Assembly (NCBI GenBank): GCA_022376515.1
Contig: WTXI01000152.1
Coordinates: 24,368 to 88,367 of the forward strand
Origin: Lactifluus volemus
Taxonomy: Eukaryota > Basidiomycota > Agaricomycetes > Russulales > Russulaceae
Length of the DNA stretch: 64,000 bases
Direction of reading: 5' to 3'
Of this stretch, positions 24,567 to 35,664 are shown in pieces (positions within the stretch are counted from its first letter, which is position 1; the number at the start of each line of letters is the position of its first letter). The notes under the pieces were generated by a model that made no database searches, was not told where the DNA came from, and saw only the letters and a program-made list of their open reading frames with translations. A program made the translations under genes and the position numbers.

Positions 24567-25244
24567 TGGAGTTGGTGAGAGTAGCGTCGGGATAGGTACA
24601 GTCCCAACTTCAAAAGCAGAGCAAGAGGGAAGAGCACTGGATGAGCTGTCTGTCTATAGCTGTATATATCTGTGCAGGTTGCGTTTGGCTTTGACGTACC
24701 GCTGCCTAACCCTGGTCTTGGGAATCAGATAACCGCACAAGTAGATTACAGTGTCCACGGGAGCCGCCCATAGCCATGAAGGTGCTTCGTTATCGCAGAA
24801 TCAGCGAAGGTATTACAATTTGATCCAGCGCAGCTAGTCCTCATGTTCAACGCCGCAGCATACACGATGACTGTGATTCACGACTCTAACCACGAGGATG
24901 TCATAAAACGCAAAGGATTGAACGTTATTGAACGCGTGGCTCCGAAGCAAAAGGTTTGTGCGACCCAAAATGGAAGGTGTGGTCCATGCGCTCCGCATCT
25001 ACGACATTGATGTATATCATTGGGCTTGAAATGAATGATAGAAGGATGGACGCACGGCTTCCACAACAACACCCCTTACAATACGAGGGTACCCACTGGG
25101 TTACCCCAGCCCCAAATTATCCATCGTGGATATGCTGGCCAATTAGAGCACAGTACCCCAAGATTACGAGTACAACAGGGTTTTCTTCGATTCCAGGTCG
25201 GCGTAAGTTCAGTAACGAACAAGTAATTTAGAAGGGTACTAGGG

Positions 25245-25268
25245 CACGTCCACGTCCACGTCCACGCT
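25245..25268. repeat. CACGTC hexamer run (four units)
   Basis: Three perfect CACGTC units and a fourth diverged CACGCT, non-coding. CACGTC is close to a bZIP/ACE half-site but no adjacent start codon supports a promoter role. Confidence 0.55.
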
Positions 25269-25789
25269 GTCAATGTAGGACGTTGCATATTTGAAACCAG
25301 CCGCAAGGCAGCATGACACGGGGTGCCATCTCCTGTGAGTCAGCGCGGCCGCTCCGGTCGGGGGATGAAACGGGCGTTCGTGGCGGGCTGGTCCTGCTGG
25401 GTGCTTGCGCTGAAGTTCGGGAAAACCGAAGGTAGCGCACGGACCGATGTGGTACCGGTAAGCAATACCAAGCAGGGACACATAAAGAAGTATTTTGTTG
25501 ACATCCATATCGACGGCGAAAATGCTGGCCGCTCACCTCTGCAACAGCCAACTATTGGCTGAGACTTTACCAATTGCTTCTTCGCCCTCATACACAATAA
25601 ATTTGGGATTTCATTATCCGATCTCGATAATGCCACGTAAACACGATAAACCATCTCTCCGCAGCCGTACGATGTAAAGGGGTGTGTATTTTCAGGTGGT
25701 TCCGATGGAGTCCAACCCAACTCTGCGCTCTGTGAGGAGGTGAGGACGTGGCATGGACTTTGAAGGGTGAAGGGGACGGTCAAGGAGCG

Positions 25790-25810
25790 AATAGGCGGAG
25801 TCCGCCTATT
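25790..25810. repeat. Near-perfect 21-bp palindrome
   Basis: AATAGGCGGA, one-base spacer, TCCGCCTATT. Perfect 10-bp arms in intergenic DNA; could bind a dimeric Zn2Cys6-type factor (CGG half-sites), which is inference only. Confidence 0.55.
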
Positions 25811-26456
25811 TTACCGGATGAGACTAGAGGCCGATGTTGAAACGACGAAATCATTGGCCAAGTACTGCATCAAATGGCCCACTACTATTTTCACCCTTAA
25901 ATCCACTGGCTGTCTTGAATTCTCGACTCGGATGTAGTACCAAGTGTGCAGACGTACTGGAAAAAAAAATACCTCACTGGCACACACATACGACGTGTAG
26001 GCGTTCCAAGCTGGGCAACTTATAGAAGTAGAAACCCTTTTCGCGAAAGCAAAGAAAGGCATTGAGGAGTCCGTTTTGCATCATCATGATGAGTTGACAA
26101 TTGCCGTTCTTGTTCCTTGTTCCTGCCAGTGCCAACGGCGGTGAGCCAAGTTGGTGGTTTCAAGTCTCCGCTCATTGGCGCTCACTAGCTTCCGAGTACT
26201 GTACTTGGGTACTGTAGTACAGACCTATCTCTGGATACTGTAATATCTTAAATTCCATTTCAGTCGCAGTCCCATGGGCTCGAAGCCGCCAGAGACGACT
26301 GACTAAGTAACGAGTAGCCGAATGATCTCAGTTATGGCTATAGACACCTACCAGCTTAGCCCGCCCTCGATACGTTCCACAACCTCAACTCCTTGCGGAC
26401 ACCACTCCCCCAAGTTGTGTCACGGAGCTATCTCGCTCAAGTGATGAATGAGAGTC

Positions 26457-27483
26457 TTATTTGCGATTAGCGTGCTCCTTGATATGGCCATTTGCAGCTG
26501 GCAAGTTGCTCCCATGGCCATCAGCAACCTTGATTGGAGTGCCACCCACCCCTGTGCTTGTAGGTTAGCACATAAAAAGGCAGGGCGTGGCGTTCATATC
26601 ACCTACCTTGGCCTGTTGTTGAATTGGAGTTCGCCCCATTTATATGGGTAGCTTTGTCACGAGCTGGCGTTGGTGACGCATGACAACCGGGAACCTTTTC
26701 AGATGATGAGAGTTGGAACAGATCTCTGATCAACACATCGAGCCCGGCTCCTCCGACACTCAGAAGAGATTGCGGGTGTCCAGACTTCTCCCCACCAGGA
26801 GGAGCCCTCGTGAGTTCCCGGGCACGTGCAAGCTGCAGTGCGATCTCGAGGCCGAGTTCCTGACCCTCTTCAATTGTGATGGGCCCATCACGGGTTGTAA
26901 GAGCAGTGTACGCGACCTGGAGAAGGTTGCGGTCGATCGCATACTTGTGATAGACGACAATTTTTTGAAGAGGAGGAATGTCGAGCCGCTCAAGCTCGCG
27001 GACTGCAAGCGACTTGACCTCGACGAACTGCCATTGATGTGCAAGTTTCAAAATGGACGTCCATTCTCCAATACTTGCTTTGTATAGGGAGTATTTTCTG
27101 AGGCAGTGCATTAGTTGGAGAACTCAGAGACAAACCGCAAACATACGGGTTATAGAAGACCCAAAGGAAGCGCTCGAAATCGACGTGAAGCACATCCTCG
27201 AGGACAAAAGGACTGTTATCTGAGAAACCTTTCGCGTGTTCGCCAGGTGGTAGAGGGTAGGGAAGTTTGTCACGGAAGAATGGCGAGTCGCGAGTGAAGA
27301 AGTAGCGATGTACTCGGAATAAAGTATTCTCCACCTGGGAATGCGTTATTATTGAAACATTTATACCGGTACCATTTATAATCCACCTACACGGAAGACA
27401 ACGTCTCCTCCATGAATGTAGTATTCGGCATGGCGTGTGACGCGCTGGCTTGTTTGTTTTGCGGGAACAGTAGAGTTCGTCAT
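26457..27483 (-). CDS. BTB gene D: BTB/POZ-domain protein (288 aa)
   Basis: Exons about 27391-27483, 27147-27334, 26607-27097 and 26457-26551 (867 nt). BTB region: EYYIHGGDVVFR, FRVHRYFFTRDSPFFRD, FERFLWVFYNPKYSLY, EVKSLAVRELERLDIPPLQKI and EEGQELGLEIALQLARARE. It is the closest relative of gene A's BTB part. The tail after GCHASPTPARDKATH is short and ends NGHIKEHANRK. Only the last intron needed a choice of acceptor (CACAG rather than CAAG), settled by phase and by likeness to gene C. It shares the 25-bp upstream element with gene A. Confidence 0.85.
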
Positions 27484-27570
27484 AAGTCAGAATGGCAAAG
27501 GTAGCGCTACGGGGCTGTTCAGATGGTAGAGAATGAGAAGAAAAAGCGGATGTTTATGTGGTTGAAACCG

Positions 27571-27595
27571 GTTCAACGCATGAGGCCGTCGCTTA
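27571..27595 (-). promoter_or_regulatory. Shared upstream element, BTB gene D copy
   Basis: Second copy of the 25-bp block (core AACGCATGAGGCC, then TCGCTTA), 88 bp upstream of the gene D start. The only differences from the gene A copy are C for G at the fourth base and G for T after GGCC. Confidence 0.6.
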
Positions 27596-28486
27596 CGCAT
27601 GGGTTGTACGTATTTAGGTGCGTGCTGAAAATGCTTTACAGCGAACGGCAGATCGTAACATGAGACGACGCGCGCCTTCGGTCATTTTGTATCCGCGGCG
27701 CGATAATAAGCCTAATATGCGTCAACGAAGCTGCGTACAACTTGAAGTCCTGTAATACAAGATAGGAATCTTCTCCAGCAAAGGCGAAAGTGATCTTCAG
27801 CTCTGCTTATCGAGAACGTACGTGACTGTTGAAATCATGGTCACGCAGGAGCAGGGCTTTTTAGACTTCAAGTTGGCGCTAAGCACGCGCGGCAGGGGCC
27901 ACGCTAGTTGATCTACGTTAGGCCAACTGAACATTGGCCATTCTAGGAATCATTCTCACATGCACATGCACATGCATCCTGGGCCCGGGTACTGTAACTT
28001 ACACCTGGATGTTTAGCTGCACCGTTTCTGTTCAACGCCAGTGGGTCGCACCTCTCAGGCTTTCCACTCGTTTGAAATTTCTGTAAGGGGCGTCACGGTA
28101 CTAGTAGAACTTGAAAGTGCCGCACGCTGGCAACAGTCGTCGGATTTGTTAGCAATAAATGCACACGTCAATCTTGGCTGCACACATATGACAGGAACCG
28201 GAACTGGATACAAGATGTGATATTGTTTTACATAGACAAGGAGTCAGTGCTGCTGAGCGCTAATGAGCTGTAGGTATAGCATAGTTATAACGTCCTTGGT
28301 TCTGTGTCGATGCTATTCTACTGGCCCCGATGTTCCCTCGGTGACTCCGCGACATCTTCACCTTTTTAACTGCCATCTCCCGAATGATTATCTCCGTCGC
28401 TACCGTCACCTGTCTTGCGAGCGTGAAGTCCATCCTAGAGAGCAACATAAGCGTCATGTATAAGCCAGGAATTCGTCATCAAATAC
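27596..28486. other. Intergenic region between BTB genes D and E
   Basis: No gene recognised. Contains three overlapping CACATG/GCACATG units near 27957-27975. Confidence 0.4.
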
Positions 28487-29330
28487 CTAGGACTTTGATC
28501 CGTTTGTGCGTGTCTCTCCCAGCCCAAAGGTCCGCTGAACGAGCGACAAAAGCTCGGACTCTCGGAGTTGTGCGGAGGAGCTACGTTTCGAGTCTGAGCC
28601 CCGAGCAAACTCCCGAGCACGCGCAATTCGCAGTGACGCATCGATACCCAGTTTGTGACCCTCCTCGAGGTCCAGTGGATCTGATCGAGTAACGAGTTCC
28701 ATATAAGACTTCAGCAATAACCTTCCATCAATCTTGAATGTCTGATAAATGTGGATTTTCTCGACCGGGGATATGGTCAATTTTTCCAACTCCCTGATGC
28801 AGAGCTCTTCCACCTCTTTGAAAGTCCATTTTTTCGCCAGCGTCAAGATCATTTGCCATTTTTCCACTGAGGCGTCATATATTGAGTATTTCCTTCGATA
28901 GGTAAACAAGATGGTCAGTTATCTAATCGCAAGAAAGGATGGCAACGAGGACATACGTGTTATAGAAGACCCAGAGAAGGCTTGCAAAGCTTTCGCTTGT
29001 TATATCTGAATCGTTGAATACAACAGGGTTTGTTGTCGACGACCCAGGAGGGTCCTCACATGGAATACCGGGTACGGCGAATAATGACTGGAAATACAGT
29101 GACTCCCGGGTGAAAAACCGTTTATGCACCCTGAATAACATGTTCTCAACCTGGCCAATATATGATGAACGTGTTGAGGATAAGTAACTGTGGCTTACTC
29201 TGAACATGACATCAGCCTCCGCAAAGAAGTATTCTTGGTGTGGCTTTGCCACAGGAGTTGTGCCGTTGGGATTGCCAGTGGTGGATGTCCGGGGCATACT
29301 AGTAAGAGGTTGACCAGGGTGAACGGACAA
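28487..29330 (-). CDS. BTB gene E: BTB/POZ-domain protein (243 aa)
   Basis: Three exons, 29199-29330, 28957-29150 and 28487-28892 (732 nt). BTB region: EYFFAEADVMFR, FRVHKRFFTRESLYFQ, LLWVFYNTKYSIY, KEVEELCIRELEKLTISPVEK and EEGHKLGIDASLRIARARE. It groups with gene B. Its second exon is 194 nt instead of the 188 of the other four because of a two-codon insertion before LLWVFYN. There is no fourth exon: the protein stops soon after the BTB-associated helices, the minimal form of the family. Start could also be the internal Met at 29297. Confidence 0.83.
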
Positions 29331-31066
29331 TACCGTCTCGGCATGTTATCGCGTTTTAAACCGTTCTGGTAATAGCTTTTGTGAGCGCAGGGAGAGTTTA
29401 CAGAAAAGCGGAGCGCACTTCAGTTATCGAAACATAGTTTCTATTTTCATAGACTCGGAGTACGCGCGGCTCAGAACGGCAGAGGAAGCTTACTCTTGAC
29501 GTGGAGTACGGGTTGCTACCACGGATAGCAGGATTACGGTGGGCCAACGACCTCGCACTGGTACCACTGGCATATCATTTCCCCGAATGTCAAGTTGGCC
29601 TAGCGCAGCCCTCGTAATGATGACCAAATGCCCACCGCTCCGAGAAAGATTCGCATGACCAAGCCATCGTCCATGAACGCGAGGTGCGCGCATGACCAGG
29701 AAGCAACCACGTTCGTGACTGAATAAAGAAGACTTGATAGTTGAATTTGAATCTATGAAGATCTCCGTGTGGGGAACGGATCTGCGATGGACAAGAGACA
29801 AATATCGAGCCTTAAAGGGAATGAGCAGCGCGCAATGCGGCACGGCTTCCGTAGTTGTAATACAGCGACGGCCTGAGTCACTTTTGTACACCTGCAGTAA
29901 AAAGGATATTCAATCCGTCGGATGACGGCAATCGGGGGCTATCGATTCGCGAATTCAAGACCAGAGAGCAAATGATGGAATCGTCCTCGCTTGTTTTCGT
30001 GGGAGAACCGCATAATCTACGACGCCTTCTTGCGGCGGCGTACAGTAGTGCTGAGGCCGCCGATATCAGTTGCGAGAAGACACGAGGCAATTTTTGTGCG
30101 CCCCGTGTTGATTAACTCGTGCAGCCAAGGGGCAATGTCGTGCACCACTAGAGGCCTGGATTCTAAGGAGCCCGGGACAAGGCGCGTGGAGGGCGCCACC
30201 CACGCGCAGTGAACGTGGTGAACGATCGTTCCCAGGCCTGAGGCTCTTCCCAAAACGAGACTTATTCATCGATATCAGATATCTGTCCGCAGCGTTGGAT
30301 CCGCGGAAGCGCTGCTGTGAAATCAGAAATCCGTGGGCGCCTGCATTTGGAGTCTAGATGACTGGAATTGGCGCTCAGGCTGCTCAGCTGCCCGCGCAAG
30401 AGAACGAGGTCTGATGGGCATCGGCCACTCTGCCCCGCATTCAGAGCAGCAGAATGCCCGCGACGTGGGTTGAGCGGCGGGAGTCTGGATCAAATCTTTT
30501 TAATAAAAAAAGAAGATGCACGGCAAGGTCGGGCCATATCTATGTGCGCTTCTAGTTGTGGCAGAACATGCCCCACATGTTTCAGCGGTGGCGAAGTGAA
30601 TTCAGTAGGTGGGGTACGCCGGAAAACAGTAGTCGAGTCGAGACTGAACTCAATTATTACATCCCCATTCTGCTGTGCACGAGGTCTATAAGTGAGTGTG
30701 ACCACAGTCTTACCAAGATTCCTTTACAACTCGACCATATCGCATCCTACACCTGGATTCATCCAGGTAAGGAATTGAGGTTGAAATAGCTATATTGATG
30801 AAAGCGTCTCAGTGCCAAAAAAGTTTGCAAGACTTGCTGCGTGGAAGTATGTGTGAGGGTGTACAAGAGAACGTATAGTGCAAAGAAAAGTGGTGTTACA
30901 GAGAGGGTATTTTGATCATGATAGAGAAACAGGAAGTAGCGAGCATGAAAGACGGATACAGCAGATGCAGAAGCAAGACAGGTGAAAGGTTAGAAAGCAT
31001 CGACCAACGGTAATTACGTACCAAAGAACATGAGACGGGGGTATCGTAGAGTTTTGAGGGGTCACA
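29331..31066. other. 1.7 kb without a recognised gene
   Basis: Ends the BTB array. Minus-strand frames at 29490-29891 and 30017-30253 are open for 133 and 78 codons but show no known family and no clear splice partners; one may be a remnant. Confidence 0.35.
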
Positions 31067-32410
31067 TCATTCCACGACGCGCAGTGGAGTCCCGGCCCCA
31101 TTCGGGTTCCCTGAACTCCAACCTACCGCAGTTCGCGCTTCGAACCTGCTCTGAAATACAGCCTTGAATCTTTCTATGGTGCGCTTATCGATGATACCAA
31201 ATACGACGCGATCAAAAGAGTGCGTGAATCGAGCGCCCTCCTCGGCCAGCAAATCATACCAGATATCCGCAACCATGCTGACGTCGTTCCGGAATACGCC
31301 CGTGCCGAAGCTGCCGAGGACGATGTTCCGAATGCCCTGCTGCTCAAAGAGAAATAGAATCCGCGCCATGCGTTCACGCATCGTGCCTTCGATCTGCGCC
31401 GCAACGTCCGAGCTCGCACGGTCTCCCGCGCGTTCATTTACGACGCCCGCGTTGACCGCTGCGCAAGTGACCACCTCAATCTGATGAGGTCTCACCCACC
31501 CACCGGCATCGTCGCGAAGGACGAGCACCGCAGGCGAAAAAAGCATGGCGTGGGTGTAAAAACCGCCGCGGCGATCCCTTTTGTGTAGTTCGTGGAACTG
31601 GGCCCCTATCGTAGAGGCGAGGGACGTGTAGAGCGTCGATGAGCGCGCCAGGGACTCTTCTTGTGCGTGCGCGCCCGCGAGGAATCCACCGCCCGGTCTA
31701 GTGGCGCTTGCAAAGCTGAGTACGCCAACTCGTGCAGGGCTGTCGCCACTATCAGCTGAGCTTGAATTAAGGTCATGTAACAAGGCACGGGCGCGATGGA
31801 GCGTCGAGCCTTCGCAGAGCTCCAGCCGCGCTGGGTGCTCTGAGAGAGTGGTGGGCACGGTGGTGGACCATGAGGCGAGGATCGAGTCGGGCGAGAAAAA
31901 GATGGTGTTGTCCCTCGATTGTAAAACGGCGTCGCGGAAGCGGAAAATTGAACCCTGGAACTGTACTTCCCCACGCTCGATTGCGGCGAGAGTTTCATCC
32001 GCAATGCGTCTCCGCATCGCAGCATGATTGTGGTGGCCGTCATTGGTATGGGTGGGGTAGGTGGACTCTGAATGCCTAGCCTTTCGCGACGTCTCTCGAC
32101 GTACAACACGAGGCTGTGGCAAGAGATCGCGTGGGGGACTGGCGATTACTTGATACGTTTCTTCGTGCATTGGATATCGTCGATATTTTCTGTCATACGG
32201 GTGGTTTCTAAACACTGAGGGGTAATCCTCATCAATCGACCGCCTTCGATAGTAACTTCCAGGTATAGGATGAGCGAGTGGTGGTGGTAGTGGTGGCACG
32301 CGTGCAAACGAGGGAGCAGTGTCAGAGATAAGTGAAGTGCTCTTCTCGTCGTACTGTCGGGTGTATTTTGGACCACGACAACCTGGGATCCAGCTCAATA
32401 ATCGAAACAT
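31067..32410 (-). CDS. Microbial-type poly(ADP-ribose) glycohydrolase (TIGR02452 family)
   Basis: Predicted ADP-ribose-handling enzyme of the microbial PARG family (DUF2263/TIGR02452), which hydrolyses ribose-ribose links in poly(ADP-ribose). The signature loop is present: RPGGGFLAGAHAQEESLARSSTLY region, with GGG and the catalytic QEE, followed by the macrodomain-like elements EVVTCAAVNAG and IVLGSFGTGVFRNDV. About 150 N-terminal residues are disordered and Arg/Pro-rich. Single exon of 447 aa, with an upstream in-frame Met at 32485. It diverges from the clathrin light-chain gene across 240 bp. An intronless gene among intron-rich neighbours is unusual here. Confidence 0.9.
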   Translation of the reverse strand: MFRLLSWIPGCRGPKYTRQYDEKSTSLISDTAPSFARVPPLPPPLAHPIPGSYYRRRSIDEDYPSVFRNHPYDRKYRRYPMHEETYQVIASPPRDLLPQPRVVRRETSRKARHSESTYPTHTNDGHHNHAAMRRRIADETLAAIERGEVQFQGSIFRFRDAVLQSRDNTIFFSPDSILASWSTTVPTTLSEHPARLELCEGSTLHRARALLHDLNSSSADSGDSPARVGVLSFASATRPGGGFLAGAHAQEESLARSSTLYTSLASTIGAQFHELHKRDRRGGFYTHAMLFSPAVLVLRDDAGGWVRPHQIEVVTCAAVNAGVVNERAGDRASSDVAAQIEGTMRERMARILFLFEQQGIRNIVLGSFGTGVFRNDVSMVADIWYDLLAEEGARFTHSFDRVVFGIIDKRTIERFKAVFQSRFEARTAVGWSSGNPNGAGTPLRVVE

Positions 32411-32650
32411 GGTTGAGATGCAGTGATAGTTCGGGTGAAAGTGGGGTGTACATACACGCACTGATATCATCCAACACGAGGTCAAAGTCTGGTCATTTGG
32501 GCTCTCTTACGAAGTTCTTCGCCTCGCCTCGCCGCAGGAACCGATTCTTTGAACCGATTCGGTCATTCCCGTTTATTATTTCTCACGGCCAACCCCGTGC
32601 CACTCACTGCGCTCCAAAAAACTGAAAACAACGACGAACAACGACGAACC

Positions 32651-33605
32651 ATGACCGACCTCTTCAGTGACGACGATATTGACTTTGACCGCGCTGCATC
32701 CGCTTTTCCGGATATATCCCTAGATGGTGAGGGCGACATCCCCACCTTTTCACCCCAACTGGCCGGCCCTCCCCCTCCTGCTGGTGCTTTCGACCTCGAC
32801 GCCTTTGGCGGCCCAGCACCCGCACGAGAAGTAAAGGTCACCGGCCACGATGACCACGACATTGAAAAGTTTGAGAGTGAGTTCCCAGAGCTCGATGTAC
32901 CACAGGTACGACTTTTTTTTTTATGCAAAATATGTGTGCTTCAATGACCTCGGACGCTGACAACGATATTGTAGGAGACTGTTATTCGCTCTGCTCAGCC
33001 TACATTCGGTGCTATTCCACATTTTGCACCACGTCCGCAACCGTCAGCTCTTTCTGCGACTCCAATCTTGAACCAACCGATCGATGCTGAGGAGCCTGAA
33101 GTCATCCGGTCCGTCTTTTTTTTTGAAGAAATCTCTATACCCTCATCCCTTCCCGTGCAAGAAGGACTGACGACCGCATTCAATAGGAAATGGCGTGAGC
33201 GGCAGGCCGAGGAAATCGGCGAGCGCGACGAGCGATCCAAGACCCGTCGCCAAGAGACAATCGCAAGAGCGGAGCGTGCGATTGACCAGTTCTACGAGGA
33301 GTACAATTCCAAGCGCGAGAAACAGATCAGTGAAAATAAGTACGCTATTATCTCGCTTCGTTCTTTCTTGGACTGATCTGGGGCGCCGCAGAACCTTGGA
33401 AGCCGAGTATGTCGGATCGTTGACTGATTCCCTGTCACAAGGGACGACATGGGATCGCATTTGCGAGTTGGTTGAACTGCAAAATTCACAAAGCAAGACC
33501 CTCGCACGTGCGGGGCCCGGAACGACAGAGCTCTCGCGATACCGTGAGGTTCTTTTACGTCTGCGACGTGAGGGTACAAGTGCACCTGGCGCGGCAGGGT
33601 ACTGA
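32651..33605 (+). CDS. CLC1: Clathrin light chain
   Basis: Regulatory subunit of clathrin, binding heavy-chain hubs in coats at the trans-Golgi, endosomes and plasma membrane. Exons 32651-32905, 32975-33108, 33187-33339 and 33392-33605 give 251 aa. The N-terminus is acidic and disordered (MTDLFSDDDIDFDRAASAF), a central helix follows (WRERQAEEIGERDERSK, RAIDQFYEEYNSKREKQ) and the C-terminal part has the conserved TWDRICELVELQNSQSK. Length, order of regions and these motifs match fungal light chains. Confidence 0.95.
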
Positions 33606-33764
33606 GCCGTAGAACCCACACGAGTTACCAGAACGATAGTTCATAGATTGCGAGATGCGGTACTTTACGATATCGAGAGTATTACTGGAAAACACAACTA
33701 AGTAAAACACTGGTGGTAGTAGCAAAAAGCCATGTCCTTAGGTGCCTGAAAACGATGATTACGG

Positions 33765-35025
33765 TCAGAGCTTGGCCTGTGTGTTCTCCGCAATTGGGAA
33801 GTGCTCTTCGGCCCATGCTATACATTCATCTGTGAATTTCTCCTTGACGCCGTCTGGTTCATTTTGAAGTTCATGATATCCACCCTGGACAGTGATGAAT
33901 TAGATCTTCTATAGTGATTTAGCAATGATTCAGCTGTCTAACCTCATAGAGAGAGATCTTCTTGTCACTAGCGGGAAGCTTCTCGATGAATTGTTTCGCA
34001 GCTTCTACGGAGCAGACCTAGAGAAATGGTGTCACGTGGTTGAATGCGTCTCATTTGTGAAACCTCTGCTTACCAGGTCTTCCGTTCCATGCACAACCAG
34101 AACCTGTAAGGCATTAGTGTCACAAAGACACGGAAAAAGGCTCAATCGTACCGGGAGAGCAGTGGGCCATTTCTTATAGTCCTTGGTAATCACATTCTCG
34201 CCCTAAACAACCTCGTGTCAACGTTGCAAACGTGACTTTGGACGATTGGCATACCCTGTTTAGCATGTCGTCGACTGCGCGTAGAGACGCGCTGCGGCGG
34301 ATGAGTTTGTCATTTTCGTTATCCTTGACCACCTCCGGGTCGTGGGACAAGTACTGAATGGGGCGGATGGTGTCACGGACTTTTGAATGGGGCATCCGTA
34401 GAAAAAGTACGTACCTTGGGTTCGACAGACGCGGGGATGTTCTGGTTTGGAAGGATGGTGCGCACGCGAGAACCGAGCCAGCGTACGATGCCGATTGGCG
34501 GCTTGGTGAGGCGGATGCAAGGACTTGTCGCGATAATGCCCGACAGCTGAGAGACGCTATCCTGGGTATTGTTACGCGTAACAAACGAGAGGACTAATGC
34601 GCCGCCCTGATTCGTTTCGGCCATGGGTTATTAATGATGTAGCGAAGGACGAGGGAAATGGAGTGGCGCACCATAGAATGGCCCATGAGGAAGTGGGGCA
34701 CGGTGGGGTTCCCCTCTTGAGCAACACTTAGGGCCCAGACGATATCTGCAATTTGATCGGCGTCGCCCGTTCGACCGTACACTGCGTCTGACGACTTTTT
34801 TGCGTCAAGAGCGGTACGCCCAAAGCCGCGCTGGTCAAACGTGAAGACGACGAAACCGCGGTCGGCCCAACGCTTATGGACATGTTCGTAACGCTGGACA
34901 TGCTCTGCGAAGCCGTGGATAAAGACGACCACGCCACGCGGGGAACCAGATGCAGGTTGGTAGTTGCGTGTATAGAACAAAGAAGATTTAGGACCAGGGA
35001 GCCAGTTTTCGGTGAAGGTGGACAT
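33765..35025 (-). CDS. Monoacylglycerol lipase-like serine hydrolase
   Basis: Alpha/beta hydrolase of the monoglyceride lipase group (yeast Yju3p-like); would release fatty acid from monoacylglycerols at lipid droplets or ER. Seven exons: 34672-35025, 34415-34606, 34255-34353, 34152-34202, 34074-34103, 33943-34017 and 33765-33884 (306 aa). The triad is visible: nucleophile in GHSMGG (across the first intron), Asp in VLVVHGTEDL (a whole 30-nt exon) and His in GGYHEL. The oxyanion HGFAEH motif is near residue 40. All junctions close in phase. It converges on the clathrin light-chain gene with 159 bp between stops. Confidence 0.93.
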
Positions 35026-35664
35026 GAGTGATTAGGAGGTGGTGGTGTGGAACAAGGGCGTCCGCAAGACTCCGTCACTCGGTCATCCTTGGGGTTGTAT
35101 AGCTCGTGCCACGGAGCCGATAACGGGAGGGCGTTATGTTTCACCTATCTTATTCTCTCTCCACCTCCGAGTCCGAATGTCAAAACCTTGGTCTCCATGG
35201 TGTCTGTGCGTTGTGTAACCTTCACGGTAACCTTCATAATGTTACGACTGGACCGACTCTGGTCAACATACTGCCAAAGTTCATAGAATTGAATTGTAAG
35301 TTATGAAGGGTGATTCTGAGAATGGTCTAGTTCCAGGCCCCGCTCCCATGTGTTTCGGAGCTCGCAATGGAGACGTCGTCGGGTGTCGAGGGCTACTACT
35401 TGTCGGTGTGAAACTCTGCGCGCTTCCAAGTCGCAGCATAACAACGAGATAAACTAGAGATGTATATAGAGAACAGATTTTCCTTATCAGATCTACATTT
35501 ATGCCTTTTTTTAAAGTTATGAATAAGAGGGGACACGGCTGTAGTTCCAAGACGTCGGTCCGTGATAAGCGCCTGCAGTGGCGATGCAAGCAGAGTCAAA
35601 TTCGACGAGAACTTGAAGCTTTCAAGACCACTACCCCCCTTCGTCTCCATAAATTCCTCCCAAG
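35026..35664. promoter_or_regulatory. Divergent intergenic region, lipase / sulfhydryl oxidase
   Basis: Promoters of both diverging genes must lie in these 639 bp. No specific element was recognised. Confidence 0.35.

Larger units (their letters stand above)
24567..26456. other. Intergenic region between BTB genes C and D
   Basis: 1.9 kb without a recognised gene. It includes a CACGTC hexamer run (25245-25268), a near-perfect palindrome (25790-25810) and a GTACT-rich patch (26194-26222). Confidence 0.4.

Noticed and set aside
25323..25562. 79-codon frame with a glycine/arginine start
   Set aside because: No similarity to a known family and no conserved neighbours; equally long frames occur on both strands nearby.
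29490..29891. 133-codon minus frame downstream of a possible promoter
   Set aside because: No family likeness, no good start context and no splice continuation; could be chance in GC-rich DNA.
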